NCBI RefSeq assembly: GCF_002813915.1
Contig: NZ_CP019335.1
Span: 728,388 to 792,387, forward strand
From: Tenacibaculum sp. SZ-18
GTDB taxonomy: Bacteria > Bacteroidota > Bacteroidia > Flavobacteriales > Flavobacteriaceae
Reading direction: 5' to 3'
DNA length: 64,000 nucleotides
Below, one piece after another: positions 26,202 through 35,264 of this stretch; the stretch's first letter is position 1; each line of letters begins with the position of its first letter. A model generated the notes under the pieces. It searched no databases and was not told where the DNA came from. It was given only the letters and a program-made list of their open reading frames with translations. The translations under genes were made by a program, and so were the position numbers.

Positions 26202-27060
26202 TCATTTTCAAAACTTCATAGTATTTTTTTTTGAACGTATAGCAATTTAAAATAACCAATACCTTATGATTATTCATCTTACTGTTCATAAAGAAGTAAT
26301 ATGTTACCCTCTTTTTTGGAAAAAAAACAAAATAATTGAAAAAAGTCCGATGAAACTTAAAATATAAATAAGATAATTAGGACTTGGATAAGTTGGAGCG
26401 GTGTCACCAATTAACACGAAAGAAGCCCAGTAATAAGGCGATTTCTCTGATAAAGAATGCTCTTTTAAATAAGTACGTTTTGCATTATTTAAAGCTTCCG
26501 ATTTAGATTGGTTATTATTTAAATTTTTATAGAAATTTTTCATGATGTCAGCAGTAGAAACATCATTAACATTCCATAGAGATGAAATTACAGATTTTGT
26601 TCCAGAGTAGAAAAATCCACGTGATAAACTAAACACACCTTCTCCTTTTTTTATTTCACCTAAATTACTTTCACAAGCACTTAAAACTACTAAGTCAGCA
26701 TTCGTTTTGTGAGTGTATAATTCGTGAAGTTTTAAGGTGTCCTTCGAAAAATAAATAGCTGGATTATTCGAAGAAGTTGCATGTGTTGCTAAATGTAAAA
26801 TTTTATAATCACCACTAGTATTTAAAAAGTTATTCTTCGTAGCGTTGGTTTGAGTAAAAACATCAGTAGCAATTTCGTTGTCGATTGCTTTGATTTCAGA
26901 GGATGTTGCATCTAGAGATTTTAAATTTGAATTCTGAAAAGAAATAGGAGCAAAGGCGGCAATATTTTTTGAAGTTTTTCTTTCTAGTGAATTATTAAAA
27001 TCTAAAAACGAAGCAGAATACGCATAGCTAATGTTATGATCTTCAATTAAATATTTTAAA
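26202..27060. repeat. Duplicated segment, copy B
   Basis: Partner of 23312-24175; see that entry. The near-identity extends past the stop codon, which indicates a recent duplication or gene conversion of the 3' parts. Confidence 0.85.
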
Positions 27061-28997
27061 CCAGAAGTATTGATATTTAAAGCTTCAAAAGGAATGTTCT
27101 GTAAAATATCATTTGCAATAACTATAATATTTTTCTTTTCAATGAATTGCTCAGATTCTTTAGTAGGGAAAAGATAGCTATATAAAGAGTTTGAGGTTGT
27201 ATAGAATTCTTGCAATTTTGATTTTTGAGTAAGCGGCTTGGAAATTAGTTGTTTGTAATTTTCAGCTAATTTGTAAAACGTTGAATCTATTTCCTTTTTA
27301 AAAGAATAGTTTCCCTTTTTTGAATTAAATAATCCAAATAAATTATTGTTCTGAGTATCGATATGATATGACAATACCACCGAATTATTACTTAAATTAT
27401 TTTTAACTTTTTTCAGTGATACTGGTTGAATGTCATTTCTTTTTGCAAAATACTCAGGATATATGATTTTTATAGAATCTTGAAAGCGATCGTAGGAAAG
27501 TTTAATCTCAAAAATTGAATCTCTTAAAGTTTGATTATTTCTGCTTTCTAATTCTAATATAGTTTCTTTATAGTTTTTTAATTGAGTTTTTATTCGATAT
27601 GGTAAATTTAGTTGGTTGTTATTTTCCTTAATACTTTGAGTAAGTAGGAAAGCTTTGTTTTTTTCGATAATGGAATTCATCAATTCATTATCGTTTAAAT
27701 TATAGGCTGCTAAAACACCATAGTTATAAATTTCTGAAACATCATCTCGCCACAAGAACTTAGTGTTTATTTCTGTGCTATTTTGTATGGTATAATTATT
27801 AAAGGCGTCACAAGTGCTAACGGTTTCGATGCTTTCTTTTAAATATTTGGAATCTTTAGTTTTATTATATAGAAAATTTAGAATATTAAGTTTTTCCTCA
27901 AAAGCTAGTACTATGTTTCTTCTGGAAATTGCATTTTTGAAATGGCTAAGTTTAATTCCAATATTCTTTTCAAGAGGTATTTCAAAACACGTATTAATAG
28001 CATAGTTTACATTTTTTAAAGCCAGTTTTAAATCGTTGTTTTTTCGATGGTATTCGGAAATAACTTTATATATATCAGATTTGATTGCTTTCTTATCATA
28101 ATTTATCAACTTATTACTATGCATTAAACCTTTATTTAAATAATGTAAAGAGCTATCACAGCCTTCGTTTAAATATAGTTCTCCTAAATTACCGCATGAA
28201 ACTGCTAAAGAGTAGTGATTGTCTTTTCGAAGCCCAATTTTCAATCCTTTAAGATAATTTTTTCTAGCTTTTTCGTATGAGTAATTTTCCTTTAAAAAGT
28301 AAAAGTTCCCAAGGTTGTTAAACAGGTAGCTCTTTTCTATAATATTAGATAAATCAATATTGGTATTTAATATACTGTCGGATTTTTCTAAATATTTGAT
28401 TCCTAGTAATGCATACTCTTTTGTTTTAATTTGATTACATGTTGCCGAGAAACTAAGAGAATAATTTAGAGCATCATAGAAATAACCTTTTTTTGTGAGT
28501 AAATCAATACCATTAGTGTAATAGTTAGCCGACTTATGCAATTCTCCTCTCATCCTATAGCAATTTGCTAAAAGGCATAATGACTGACCTATTTTTTTTG
28601 GGTAAAAATTAAGTTTAAGTGCTTTGTTAAAATAAACTATGGAGGAATCTAAATCGTTCATTTCCATAAAATATTTACCTATTAGATAAAATGAATTATG
28701 ATAATGTTTAGGAAAGTATAAACCATCGTTTGATAATTTATTTTGAATTTTTGCATATTTTATTGCTGATGTTAAATTTCGTTTTTTGTAATAAACTCTT
28801 GAGTAATTGAATGCTAATATTATTTTTTCTCGAACGTCTAAATTGCTGTAATTTAGTGTGCTGTCACATTTTTTTTCGTTCAAATTAACTGCTGAAGTTG
28901 TTGATAAATTATAATTAAAAGAGCTTTGCCCTAATGCCGTCATGAGAGAGCAAAAGGACATTGAAATTAAAGTTATAAAAGCTCTTCTAAATCTCAT
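26304..28997 (-). CDS. TPR-CHAT caspase-like protein, copy B
   Basis: An 897-aa paralogue of the neighbouring CHAT protein: exported N-terminus (FITLISMSFCSLMTALGQSS), TPR region with repeats such as SIVYFNKALKLNFYPKKIG and SANYYTNGIDLLTKKG, then a CHAT domain almost identical to copy A with His739 and Cys775 at the same spacing, and a C-terminal TM helix plus KRG tail. The TPR halves differ greatly, so the two would recognise different partners but share one protease. ATG start at 28995-28997, only 2 bp after the small secreted protein gene, so these are coupled. Confidence 0.9.
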   Translation of the reverse strand: MRFRRAFITLISMSFCSLMTALGQSSFNYNLSTTSAVNLNEKKCDSTLNYSNLDVREKIILAFNYSRVYYKKRNLTSAIKYAKIQNKLSNDGLYFPKHYHNSFYLIGKYFMEMNDLDSSIVYFNKALKLNFYPKKIGQSLCLLANCYRMRGELHKSANYYTNGIDLLTKKGYFYDALNYSLSFSATCNQIKTKEYALLGIKYLEKSDSILNTNIDLSNIIEKSYLFNNLGNFYFLKENYSYEKARKNYLKGLKIGLRKDNHYSLAVSCGNLGELYLNEGCDSSLHYLNKGLMHSNKLINYDKKAIKSDIYKVISEYHRKNNDLKLALKNVNYAINTCFEIPLEKNIGIKLSHFKNAISRRNIVLAFEEKLNILNFLYNKTKDSKYLKESIETVSTCDAFNNYTIQNSTEINTKFLWRDDVSEIYNYGVLAAYNLNDNELMNSIIEKNKAFLLTQSIKENNNQLNLPYRIKTQLKNYKETILELESRNNQTLRDSIFEIKLSYDRFQDSIKIIYPEYFAKRNDIQPVSLKKVKNNLSNNSVVLSYHIDTQNNNLFGLFNSKKGNYSFKKEIDSTFYKLAENYKQLISKPLTQKSKLQEFYTTSNSLYSYLFPTKESEQFIEKKNIIVIANDILQNIPFEALNINTSGLKYLIEDHNISYAYSASFLDFNNSLERKTSKNIAAFAPISFQNSNLKSLDATSSEIKAIDNEIATDVFTQTNATKNNFLNTSGDYKILHLATHATSSNNPAIYFSKDTLKLHELYTHKTNADLVVLSACESNLGEIKKGEGVFSLSRGFFYSGTKSVISSLWNVNDVSTADIMKNFYKNLNNNQSKSEALNNAKRTYLKEHSLSEKSPYYWASFVLIGDTAPTYPSPNYLIYILSFIGLFSIILFFFQKRG

Positions 28998-28999
28998 AA

Positions 29000-29419
29000 T
29001 TAATCAAATGTTAATACAGGAGAGTTTCGGTCGATATTAAATTGTACACTTACTCTATTTCCTCCATTACACGGTAGTGGTGGCATTTGACCATCTGAAC
29101 CTGTGCCTCCTAAATTGTTATTATTGGTTCCAGTAGTAGAAGGAGGGGGCGTGTAAGTCCAAATTTCGTAGTTGGCATTTTTTTCTATCATTGTCCCTAA
29201 TGTAATACCATACTTGCAACAAGTCCAATCTCTTTCTGTTGCCTTCTGGAATTCATCTGTGCCAGGAAGAAAGTGTAACGTTACAAGATTCTCTTGGTTT
29301 GTCGTTTTATTAATTAAGATTGTATTATCGCTTATGATACTACGCTCCGGAAAGTAATGACTAAAGCTAAAAGTTATACCCACTAGTAATACAAAAAAAA
29401 TTGATTTTAAAATTTTCAT
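29000..29419 (-). CDS. Small secreted protein upstream of the CHAT genes
   Basis: A 139-aa protein not recognised. N-terminal signal peptide (MKILKSIFFVLLVGITFSFS), a central segment with adjacent cysteines (RDWTCCKYGITLGTM, Cys67-Cys68), a Pro/Thr/Gly/Asn-rich low-complexity linker (TPPPSTTGTNNNN) and Cys117 before a terminal beta-strand. It is the first gene of the leftward transcript from the palindromic divergent promoter and abuts CHAT copy B. It may be a CHAT substrate, sensor or effector; that is inference from position only. Confidence 0.65.
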   Translation of the reverse strand: MKILKSIFFVLLVGITFSFSHYFPERSIISDNTILINKTTNQENLVTLHFLPGTDEFQKATERDWTCCKYGITLGTMIEKNANYEIWTYTPPPSTTGTNNNNLGGTGSDGQMPPLPCNGGNRVSVQFNIDRNSPVLTFD

Positions 29420-29480
29420 AAATTAAATTTTTATATGTTCCTTACACCTTAGTTATTAAAAATCTAAAATGTTACCCCGC

Positions 29481-29513
29481 GCAAAAATATAAAATTTTAT
29501 TTTTGCACAACAA
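29481..29513. promoter_or_regulatory. Palindromic divergent promoter of the sigma/TPR and CHAT units
   Basis: GCAAAAATATAAAATTTTATTTTTGC spans 29481-29506 as two near-mirror halves (GCAAAAATATAAA and ATTTTATTTTTGC). TATTTTTG (TAnnTTTG) occurs on both strands: plus 29498-29505, minus 29482-29489. For the leftward unit TTG triplets at 29508-29513 (minus) give 18-21-bp spacing, an excellent promoter. The rightward -33 is weak (GTTA, 29471-29474). Confidence 0.65.
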
Positions 29514-29522
29514 CAGTATTTT

Positions 29523-30083
29523 ATGGATGGAAATTTTTACCTCGATGCACTTGTCAATGGTGATTCTAAAATAATCTCAAAGATTTATGAAAACAACTTT
29601 AAACAAGTAAAACGATTTATTTTGCAAAACAAAGGAAATACCGAGGATGCTGAAGATATTTTTCAAAAAGCCCTTTTGCAAATAGCAGTTCGTCATAAAA
29701 AGGAAGGTATTAGAATAAAATCTACTTTTGAAGGTTTTTTATTCACAGTTTGCAAGAATTTATGGCGAAGAGAATTAAATAGTCGTAAAAGTCGGGTAAC
29801 AAACAGTGAAGTGGTTGAACAAGTAAGTGAAGCTCATGATAGCGCCAGAGCAATTATTGAGCAAAAAAGACAAGAATTATTTGTTGAAATGCTTGATAGA
29901 ATTTCTGAAAATTGTAAAATGATTTTATCTATGTTTTTTGCAAAATTATCGTATGCAGAAATTGTAGCTAGTACCGATTATACATCGGAGACTGTGGTTC
30001 GTCAACGTGTTTTTAAATGTAAAAAGAAATTAACGGATTTAATTAAAGAGGATCAAAGATTTAATTCATTACGAGAACTATGA
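29523..30083 (+). CDS. ECF-type RNA polymerase sigma factor
   Basis: A 186-aa sigma-70-family factor of the extracytoplasmic-function type. Region 2: IYENNFKQVKRFILQNKGNTEDAEDIFQKALLQIA and LFTVCKNLWRRELNSRK (polymerase and -10 contacts). Region 4: MLDRISENCKMILSMFFAKL, then the helix-turn-helix SYAEIVASTDYTSETVVRQRVFKCKKKL. No region 1.1 or 3. The stop overlaps the next start as ATGA, so it is coupled with the membrane TPR protein. The arrangement fits a sigma/anti-sigma pair responding to an envelope signal; the target promoter is likely in or near the divergent region. Confidence 0.93.
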   Translation: MDGNFYLDALVNGDSKIISKIYENNFKQVKRFILQNKGNTEDAEDIFQKALLQIAVRHKKEGIRIKSTFEGFLFTVCKNLWRRELNSRKSRVTNSEVVEQVSEAHDSARAIIEQKRQELFVEMLDRISENCKMILSMFFAKLSYAEIVASTDYTSETVVRQRVFKCKKKLTDLIKEDQRFNSLREL

Positions 30084-30877
30084 AACTAGAAGATGATATT
30101 TTAATTGAAAAATTCCTTCGTAACGAGCTTTCGAAAGAAGATCAGAACGCTTTCCTTGAAAGGTTGGAAAGTGACGCCGATTTTAAACAACATTATTTAT
30201 TAGAAAAACAACTTTCTGAAGCTTTGAATGAGGAAAGTTGGAGTTTTGCTGATCAGATTGATAATAAAGAGTTCAACGAATATGAAGCTTTATTTAAAAG
30301 TGATGAAATTCAAGATTTGAAGGCTGTTATCAAAAAGGCATCTCATAAAACGAATAATGTTGGTAGAGGTAGAATAATTAGTTTCATTTCTGGATTCGCA
30401 GCATCCGTTCTTATTGGTTTCTTTTTGTTAAAACCAATGTTTGAACCGAATGTATTAGATACAAATGGATTATATACCGAATATGCTTCACTAGAGAGTT
30501 TACCCAGTTTTGTTGAAAGAGGAACAAATAATTTTGGTGCTATTTTGAACGAAGGTGAGAAATTATTTAGAGAAAAGAAGTTTAGAGAATCTCTAGCTGT
30601 TTTTAATAGGTTTTTAGATGCCAATAAAGAAGTTAGCGGAGCCTATATTTATGCTGCATTAGCTGAGACTGAGTTAAAAAATTATGATAATGCCATTGGT
30701 ATTTTAAATGAATTAGCAACAAGTAATTTAATTGATGCAGAAAAAGCGTACTGGTATAAAGCTCTTATTAGTTTGAAGAAAAATAAAATTGATGACTCGA
30801 AAGAGTTATTGGAAAAGATTATAAAGAATAATTTTTATAAGAGTAAAGAAGCCAAAGAATTGTTAGATAAACTATAA
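30080..30877 (+). CDS. Membrane TPR protein, probable anti-sigma factor
   Basis: A 265-aa single-pass membrane protein. The N-terminal ~90 residues (ILIEKFLRNELSKEDQNAFL, FKQHYLLEKQLSEAL) resemble cytoplasmic anti-sigma or adaptor segments of Bacteroidota TPR proteins. A TM helix follows at about 99-118 (IISFISGFAASVLIGFFLL). The C-terminal periplasmic part holds TPR-like helices (GEKLFREKKFRESLAVFNRF, AYIYAALAETELKNYDNAI). Overlap with the ECF gene by 4 bp supports a functional pair. Anti-sigma activity is inferred; no zinc-binding ZAS motif is seen. Confidence 0.8.
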   Translation: MKLEDDILIEKFLRNELSKEDQNAFLERLESDADFKQHYLLEKQLSEALNEESWSFADQIDNKEFNEYEALFKSDEIQDLKAVIKKASHKTNNVGRGRIISFISGFAASVLIGFFLLKPMFEPNVLDTNGLYTEYASLESLPSFVERGTNNFGAILNEGEKLFREKKFRESLAVFNRFLDANKEVSGAYIYAALAETELKNYDNAIGILNELATSNLIDAEKAYWYKALISLKKNKIDDSKELLEKIIKNNFYKSKEAKELLDKL

Positions 30878-30881
30878 AAAG

Positions 30882-30905
30882 AAAGGAAGCATTGCTTCCT
30901 TTTTT
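30882..30905 (+). terminator. Terminator of the sigma/TPR operon
   Basis: AAAGGAAGC-att-GCTTCCTTT with a T-run, 5 bp after the stop codon. Confidence 0.9.
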
Positions 30906-31003
30906 ATGTACTACATAAAAATGATTTGACTACATTGTCTACCACCGATGTAAAATTAATATGAATCTTTACATTTATCGCGTCTGTAGTTTTAGAATCT
31001 TCC

Positions 31004-33826
31004 TTATTTATGAAGCTCTAATTTAAGAAACTTCGCTGTGTAGCTGGTTTTATGTTTTGCCACTTTTTCAGGAGAACCAGTTGTTACGATTGTTCCACCG
31101 CCTTTACCACCTTCCATACCAACATCAATAATGTAATCTGCTAATTTTATCACATCCAAATTGTGTTCTATAATTAAAACTGTGTTCCCTTTGTCGGCAA
31201 GTTTGTTTAAGACCTCCATCAAAACACGAATATCTTCAAAATGTAATCCAGTTGTTGGTTCATCAAGAATATAAAATGTATTTCCTGTATCCCTTTTAGA
31301 AAGTTCAGAAGCTAGTTTAATTCGTTGGGCTTCTCCACCAGAAAGTGTTGTCGATTGTTGTCCGAGTGTTATATAACCTAAGCCAACATCTTGTATCGTT
31401 TTTAATTTTCTATAAATTTTAGGAATATGTTCAAAAAAGTCAACAGCTTGATTAATAGTCATTTCTAAAACATCAGAAATTGATTTTCCTTTATATCGTA
31501 TTTCTAATGTTTCCCTATTGAATCTTTTTCCTTGACAGGTTTCACATTCTACATGAACATCTGGAAGGAAGTTCATTTCAATTACTCGTAATCCACCACC
31601 CTGACAAGTTTCACATCTTCCACCTTTAACATTAAAGCTAAATCTTCCAGGTTTATATCCGCGAATTGAAGCTTCTGGAGTTTTAGAAAATAAACTTCTA
31701 ATTTCACTAAATACACCAGTGTAAGTTGCAGGGTTTGAGCGTGGTGTTCGCCCAATTGGAGATTGATCAATATCGATAACCTTATCGATATGTTCTAAAC
31801 CAGTGATTTTTTTATAAGGCATTGGTTCTTTTACACCGCGATAAATGTGAGCATTTAAAATTGGATACAAAGTTTCGTTTATTAAAGTAGATTTTCCACT
31901 TCCAGAAACTCCAGTAACACAAATCATTTTACCTAATGGAAATTCAACCGAAACATTTTTCAGATTGTTTCCATTGGCTCCTGTTAACTTAATTTTATGT
32001 CCATTACCTTTTCTTCGCTCCTTCGGAATTTCGATAGTTTTTCTTCTAGAAAGATAATCAGAGGTTAATGTAGATTCTGAAATCATTTCCTTAAAAGTTC
32101 CATTACTTACAATTTCACCACCATGTCTACCAGCACCAGGACCAATATCTAGAACGTAATCTGCATTTTTAATCATGTCTTCATCATGTTCAACAACTAA
32201 AACGGAGTTTCCAACATCACGTAGCTTAATTAAAGAATCAATTAATTTTTGATTATCTCTTTGATGTAAACCAATACTAGGTTCGTCAAGAATGTAAAGA
32301 ACACCAACTAGTTGTGAACCAATTTGAGTTGCTAAACGGATTCGTTGAGCTTCTCCACCGGATAAGGATTTTGAAGTTCTATCGAGAGTTAAATAATCTA
32401 AACCTACATCTAATAAAAATTGAATACGAGTTCTAATTTCTTTTAGAATTTCAGAAGCAATTTTTTGTTGCTTTTTAGAAAGTTTTTTATCAACTTTAGA
32501 AAACCATTCCGCCAACTCTTTAACATCCATTTGAGCTAAATCACTAATGTTTTTCTCAATGAATTTAAAATGTAATGCTTCTTTTTTTAAGCGTTTACCT
32601 TCACAAGAAGAACATTTAATTTCGTCCATAAACCCTTTTGCCCACCTTTTTATTGAAGAGCTGTCGGTATTTTTAAATTGGTTTTCAATAAAAGATACAA
32701 TTCCTTCAAAGTCAATCTGGTAACTTCTAGTAACACCAGCTGCTTTTGATTGTACTTTAAAAGTTTCTTTTCCTCCGTGAAGAATTATTTCGAGTGCTTC
32801 TTTTGGAATCGCAGCAATAGGATCCGTTAGTTTGAACTTATAACGTTCTGCAATTGTTTGTAGTTGTTTAAAAATCCAACTATTTTTTTGTTCTCCTAAA
32901 GGAACAATTCCTCCATTTTTTATTGAAATAGAATCGTCAGGAATTACTTTTTTTAAATTCACTTCATTTGTAATTCCTAAACCGTTACATTTTTCACAAG
33001 CACCTTTTGGCGAGTTAAACGAAAAAGTATTTGGCTCGGGATTCGGGTATGCAATTCCAGAAGTAGGACACATTAATTCTCTCGAGAAATATCTTGGTTT
33101 TGCATCATCTACATCAATTACCATTAAAATATTATCTCCTGTGTAAAGTGCAGTTTTAATAGTTTCTTCTAGTCTTTTTTCAGATTTAGAGTCAACTACT
33201 AATCGATCAATAACAACTTCGATATCGTGTGTTTTGTATCGATCTAATTTCATTCCTTTTTCAATCTCGCGAATTTCTCCATCCACACGGACTCTTAAGA
33301 ATCCTTGCTTAGAGATTTGTTCAAATAACTCACGATAATGTCCTTTTCTTGATTTAATTAAAGGGGCTAAAACTGCAATTCTTTTTTTATCAAAATCTTT
33401 AAGAATCAGTTCTTTAATTTGTTCGTCTGAATAACTCACCATTTTCTCGCCGGTATTGTAGGAGTATGCATCAGAAGCACGAGCAAATAATAAACGTAAG
33501 AAATCATAAATCTCAGTAATGGTTCCTACCGTTGATCGTGGACTTTTGTTAGTAGTTTTTTGTTCAATAGAAATTACCGGTGACAGTCCTTCAATTTTAT
33601 CAACATCTGGTCGTTCCAGTCCACCTAAAAACTGACGAGCATAAGCTGAAAATGTTTCTATATATCTTCTTTGACCTTCTGCATAAATAGTATCAAAAGC
33701 TAATGATGATTTACCACTTCCACTTAAACCAGTTATAACAACAAGTTTTTCTCTTGGAATTTTAACGTCTATGTTTTTTAAGTTGTGAGCTCTGGCTCCG
33801 TAAACTTCAATGAATTCTTCTTTCAA
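31004..33826 (-). CDS. uvrA: Excinuclease ABC subunit A (UvrA)
   Basis: A 940-aa nucleotide-excision-repair ATPase that finds bulky DNA lesions with UvrB. Full length: first Walker A GLSGSGKSSLAFDTIYAEGQ, zinc motifs in CPTSGIAY...CEKCNGLG and CSSCEGKRLKKEAL, first signature SKSLSGGEAQRIRLATQIG, second Walker A GVSGSGKSTLINETL, CETCQGGGLRVIEM and CETCQGKRFNRETL, second signature TTLSGGEAQRIKLASEL with DEPTTGLH. The start is TTG (33824-33826), downstream of a TATTTTTG -7 box. Single gene on the minus strand. Confidence 0.97.
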   Translation of the reverse strand: MKEEFIEVYGARAHNLKNIDVKIPREKLVVITGLSGSGKSSLAFDTIYAEGQRRYIETFSAYARQFLGGLERPDVDKIEGLSPVISIEQKTTNKSPRSTVGTITEIYDFLRLLFARASDAYSYNTGEKMVSYSDEQIKELILKDFDKKRIAVLAPLIKSRKGHYRELFEQISKQGFLRVRVDGEIREIEKGMKLDRYKTHDIEVVIDRLVVDSKSEKRLEETIKTALYTGDNILMVIDVDDAKPRYFSRELMCPTSGIAYPNPEPNTFSFNSPKGACEKCNGLGITNEVNLKKVIPDDSISIKNGGIVPLGEQKNSWIFKQLQTIAERYKFKLTDPIAAIPKEALEIILHGGKETFKVQSKAAGVTRSYQIDFEGIVSFIENQFKNTDSSSIKRWAKGFMDEIKCSSCEGKRLKKEALHFKFIEKNISDLAQMDVKELAEWFSKVDKKLSKKQQKIASEILKEIRTRIQFLLDVGLDYLTLDRTSKSLSGGEAQRIRLATQIGSQLVGVLYILDEPSIGLHQRDNQKLIDSLIKLRDVGNSVLVVEHDEDMIKNADYVLDIGPGAGRHGGEIVSNGTFKEMISESTLTSDYLSRRKTIEIPKERRKGNGHKIKLTGANGNNLKNVSVEFPLGKMICVTGVSGSGKSTLINETLYPILNAHIYRGVKEPMPYKKITGLEHIDKVIDIDQSPIGRTPRSNPATYTGVFSEIRSLFSKTPEASIRGYKPGRFSFNVKGGRCETCQGGGLRVIEMNFLPDVHVECETCQGKRFNRETLEIRYKGKSISDVLEMTINQAVDFFEHIPKIYRKLKTIQDVGLGYITLGQQSTTLSGGEAQRIKLASELSKRDTGNTFYILDEPTTGLHFEDIRVLMEVLNKLADKGNTVLIIEHNLDVIKLADYIIDVGMEGGKGGGTIVTTGSPEKVAKHKTSYTAKFLKLELHK

Positions 33827-33848
33827 TTTTGTGATTTTGCGAGAAATG

Positions 33849-33856
33849 CAAAAATA
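33849..33856 (-). promoter_or_regulatory. -7 promoter element of uvrA
   Basis: TATTTTTG on the minus strand, 22 bp before the TTG start; fits TAnnTTTG but lacks a clear -33. It supports the short leader and TTG start. Confidence 0.5.
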
Positions 33857-33943
33857 CCAAATACTAATTTATTTTTATCAGTTGCTCGGATAATTGATTA
33901 TTAAAATTAAAATGTATCTTGCAGTAAAGTAAACATTGAGGGT

Positions 33944-34165
33944 ATGATTAATGGTATTAGATATTTTTTTGAAAGAAATGGTTTTGATGTTTCATCGAGA
34001 TTAGCAGATCGCCTAGGCATGAGAGCTGTGAATGTAAGATTGTTTTTCATTTACATTTCATTTGTTACTGTTGGTTTATCCTTTGCATTATATCTTGTAA
34101 TTGCCTTTTTACTCAGGTTAAAAGATAGAATCTACACAAAAAGAACTTCTGTTTTTGATTTATGA
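33944..34165 (+). CDS. PspC-domain small membrane protein
   Basis: A 73-aa protein with the PspC pattern: an amphipathic start (YFFERNGFDVSSRLADRLGMRAVNVRL) and one TM helix (FFIYISFVTVGLSFALYLVIAFLL), then a basic tail. PspC proteins take part in membrane-stress responses in other bacteria. It overlaps the K+-channel gene by 4 bp (ATGA), so they are translated together; a joint role in membrane homeostasis is a reasonable guess. Confidence 0.8.
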   Translation: MINGIRYFFERNGFDVSSRLADRLGMRAVNVRLFFIYISFVTVGLSFALYLVIAFLLRLKDRIYTKRTSVFDL

Positions 34166-35166
34166 TTCGAATAGTACTGAAATCACGTCTTTACAAAGCT
34201 ATTTTTTTTACCTCGTTAACTTTTTTAATTGGAATAGTAGGATATTTAGCTTTATTCGGTTATTCTTTTGTTGATGCGTTTTACATGACGGTAATTACGA
34301 TAACTACTGTTGGGTTTGGTGAAGTACATCCTTTCACTTCAGAGGAAAAAGTTTTTACAATATTTTTAATTTTATCAAGCCTCTTTACTTTTGGATACGC
34401 AGTATCTTCTTTTTCGGAATACTTAATAAGTGGCGATTTTTTTGAACAACTTAAAATAAAGCGAGTGCAAAAACAAATTGAACAACTTGATGGTCACACT
34501 ATTGTTTGTGGTTACGGTAGAAATGGAAAACAAGCCTTGGCTAAATTAAAAAGTTATAAGCGAAAGGTGGTAATTATTGAAAAAGACAAGGAGTTGATCA
34601 AAGAATTAGATGAACAGGGTGTGTTGAATATAGAAGGTGATGGAACTTCAGACGAAACTCTTTTAAGGGCAGGGATTAAAAAAGCGAAGTTTTTAATAAC
34701 TGCTTTACCTTCAGATGCTGATAATTTATTTGTTGTTCTTACGGCTAATCAGCTGCACAAAGAATGCAAAATCATAAGCAGGGCAAGCAAGGAAACTACG
34801 TATAGTAAACTTAAAATTGCAGGTGCGAGTAACGTAATTATGCCAGATAAGTTAGGTGGCGCTCACATGGCGTCACTTGTTGTTACTCCAGATGTTATCG
34901 AGTTTGTTGATCGTTTAACTATTGAGGGAGGTGCAACTGCAAATTTAGAAGACATTGAAATTAACGATTTACCAAAAGAATATCTAAACAAAACAATTTT
35001 AGATTTAGACTTGAGAAGAAAAACGGGATGTACTGTTATTGGATATAAAACATCAGATAATGAGTATATTATCAACCCTGAAGCTTCTTTGAAACTAGAG
35101 GCTGGAGGGAATTTAATCGTACTCGGAAGACCCGAGCAAATCAACGAATTACGAGCGTTATTTTAG
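34162..35166 (+). CDS. Two-TM potassium channel with RCK (TrkA-N) domain
   Basis: A 334-aa inner-membrane ion channel. TM1 (about 10-30), pore helix and selectivity filter TITTVGFGEVHPF (TVGFG rather than the commonest TVGYG), TM2 (VFTIFLILSSLFTFGYAVSS), then a cytoplasmic RCK/TrkA-N Rossmann domain beginning HTIVCGYGRNGKQALAKL with Glu at the end of strand 2 (VVIIEKDKE), and a TrkA-C domain. It would gate K+ flow in response to a nucleotide or cation ligand. Four-base overlap with the PspC gene. Confidence 0.92.
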   Translation: MIRIVLKSRLYKAIFFTSLTFLIGIVGYLALFGYSFVDAFYMTVITITTVGFGEVHPFTSEEKVFTIFLILSSLFTFGYAVSSFSEYLISGDFFEQLKIKRVQKQIEQLDGHTIVCGYGRNGKQALAKLKSYKRKVVIIEKDKELIKELDEQGVLNIEGDGTSDETLLRAGIKKAKFLITALPSDADNLFVVLTANQLHKECKIISRASKETTYSKLKIAGASNVIMPDKLGGAHMASLVVTPDVIEFVDRLTIEGGATANLEDIEINDLPKEYLNKTILDLDLRRKTGCTVIGYKTSDNEYIINPEASLKLEAGGNLIVLGRPEQINELRALF

Positions 35167-35264
35167 TAAAGAAACATCAGTTTTAACTAGAAAAACTTGC
35201 CAAAAGATCAGTTTTTTAAGATATTGCGCACCACTAATTCAAAAAAACTATTATTTACACTATT

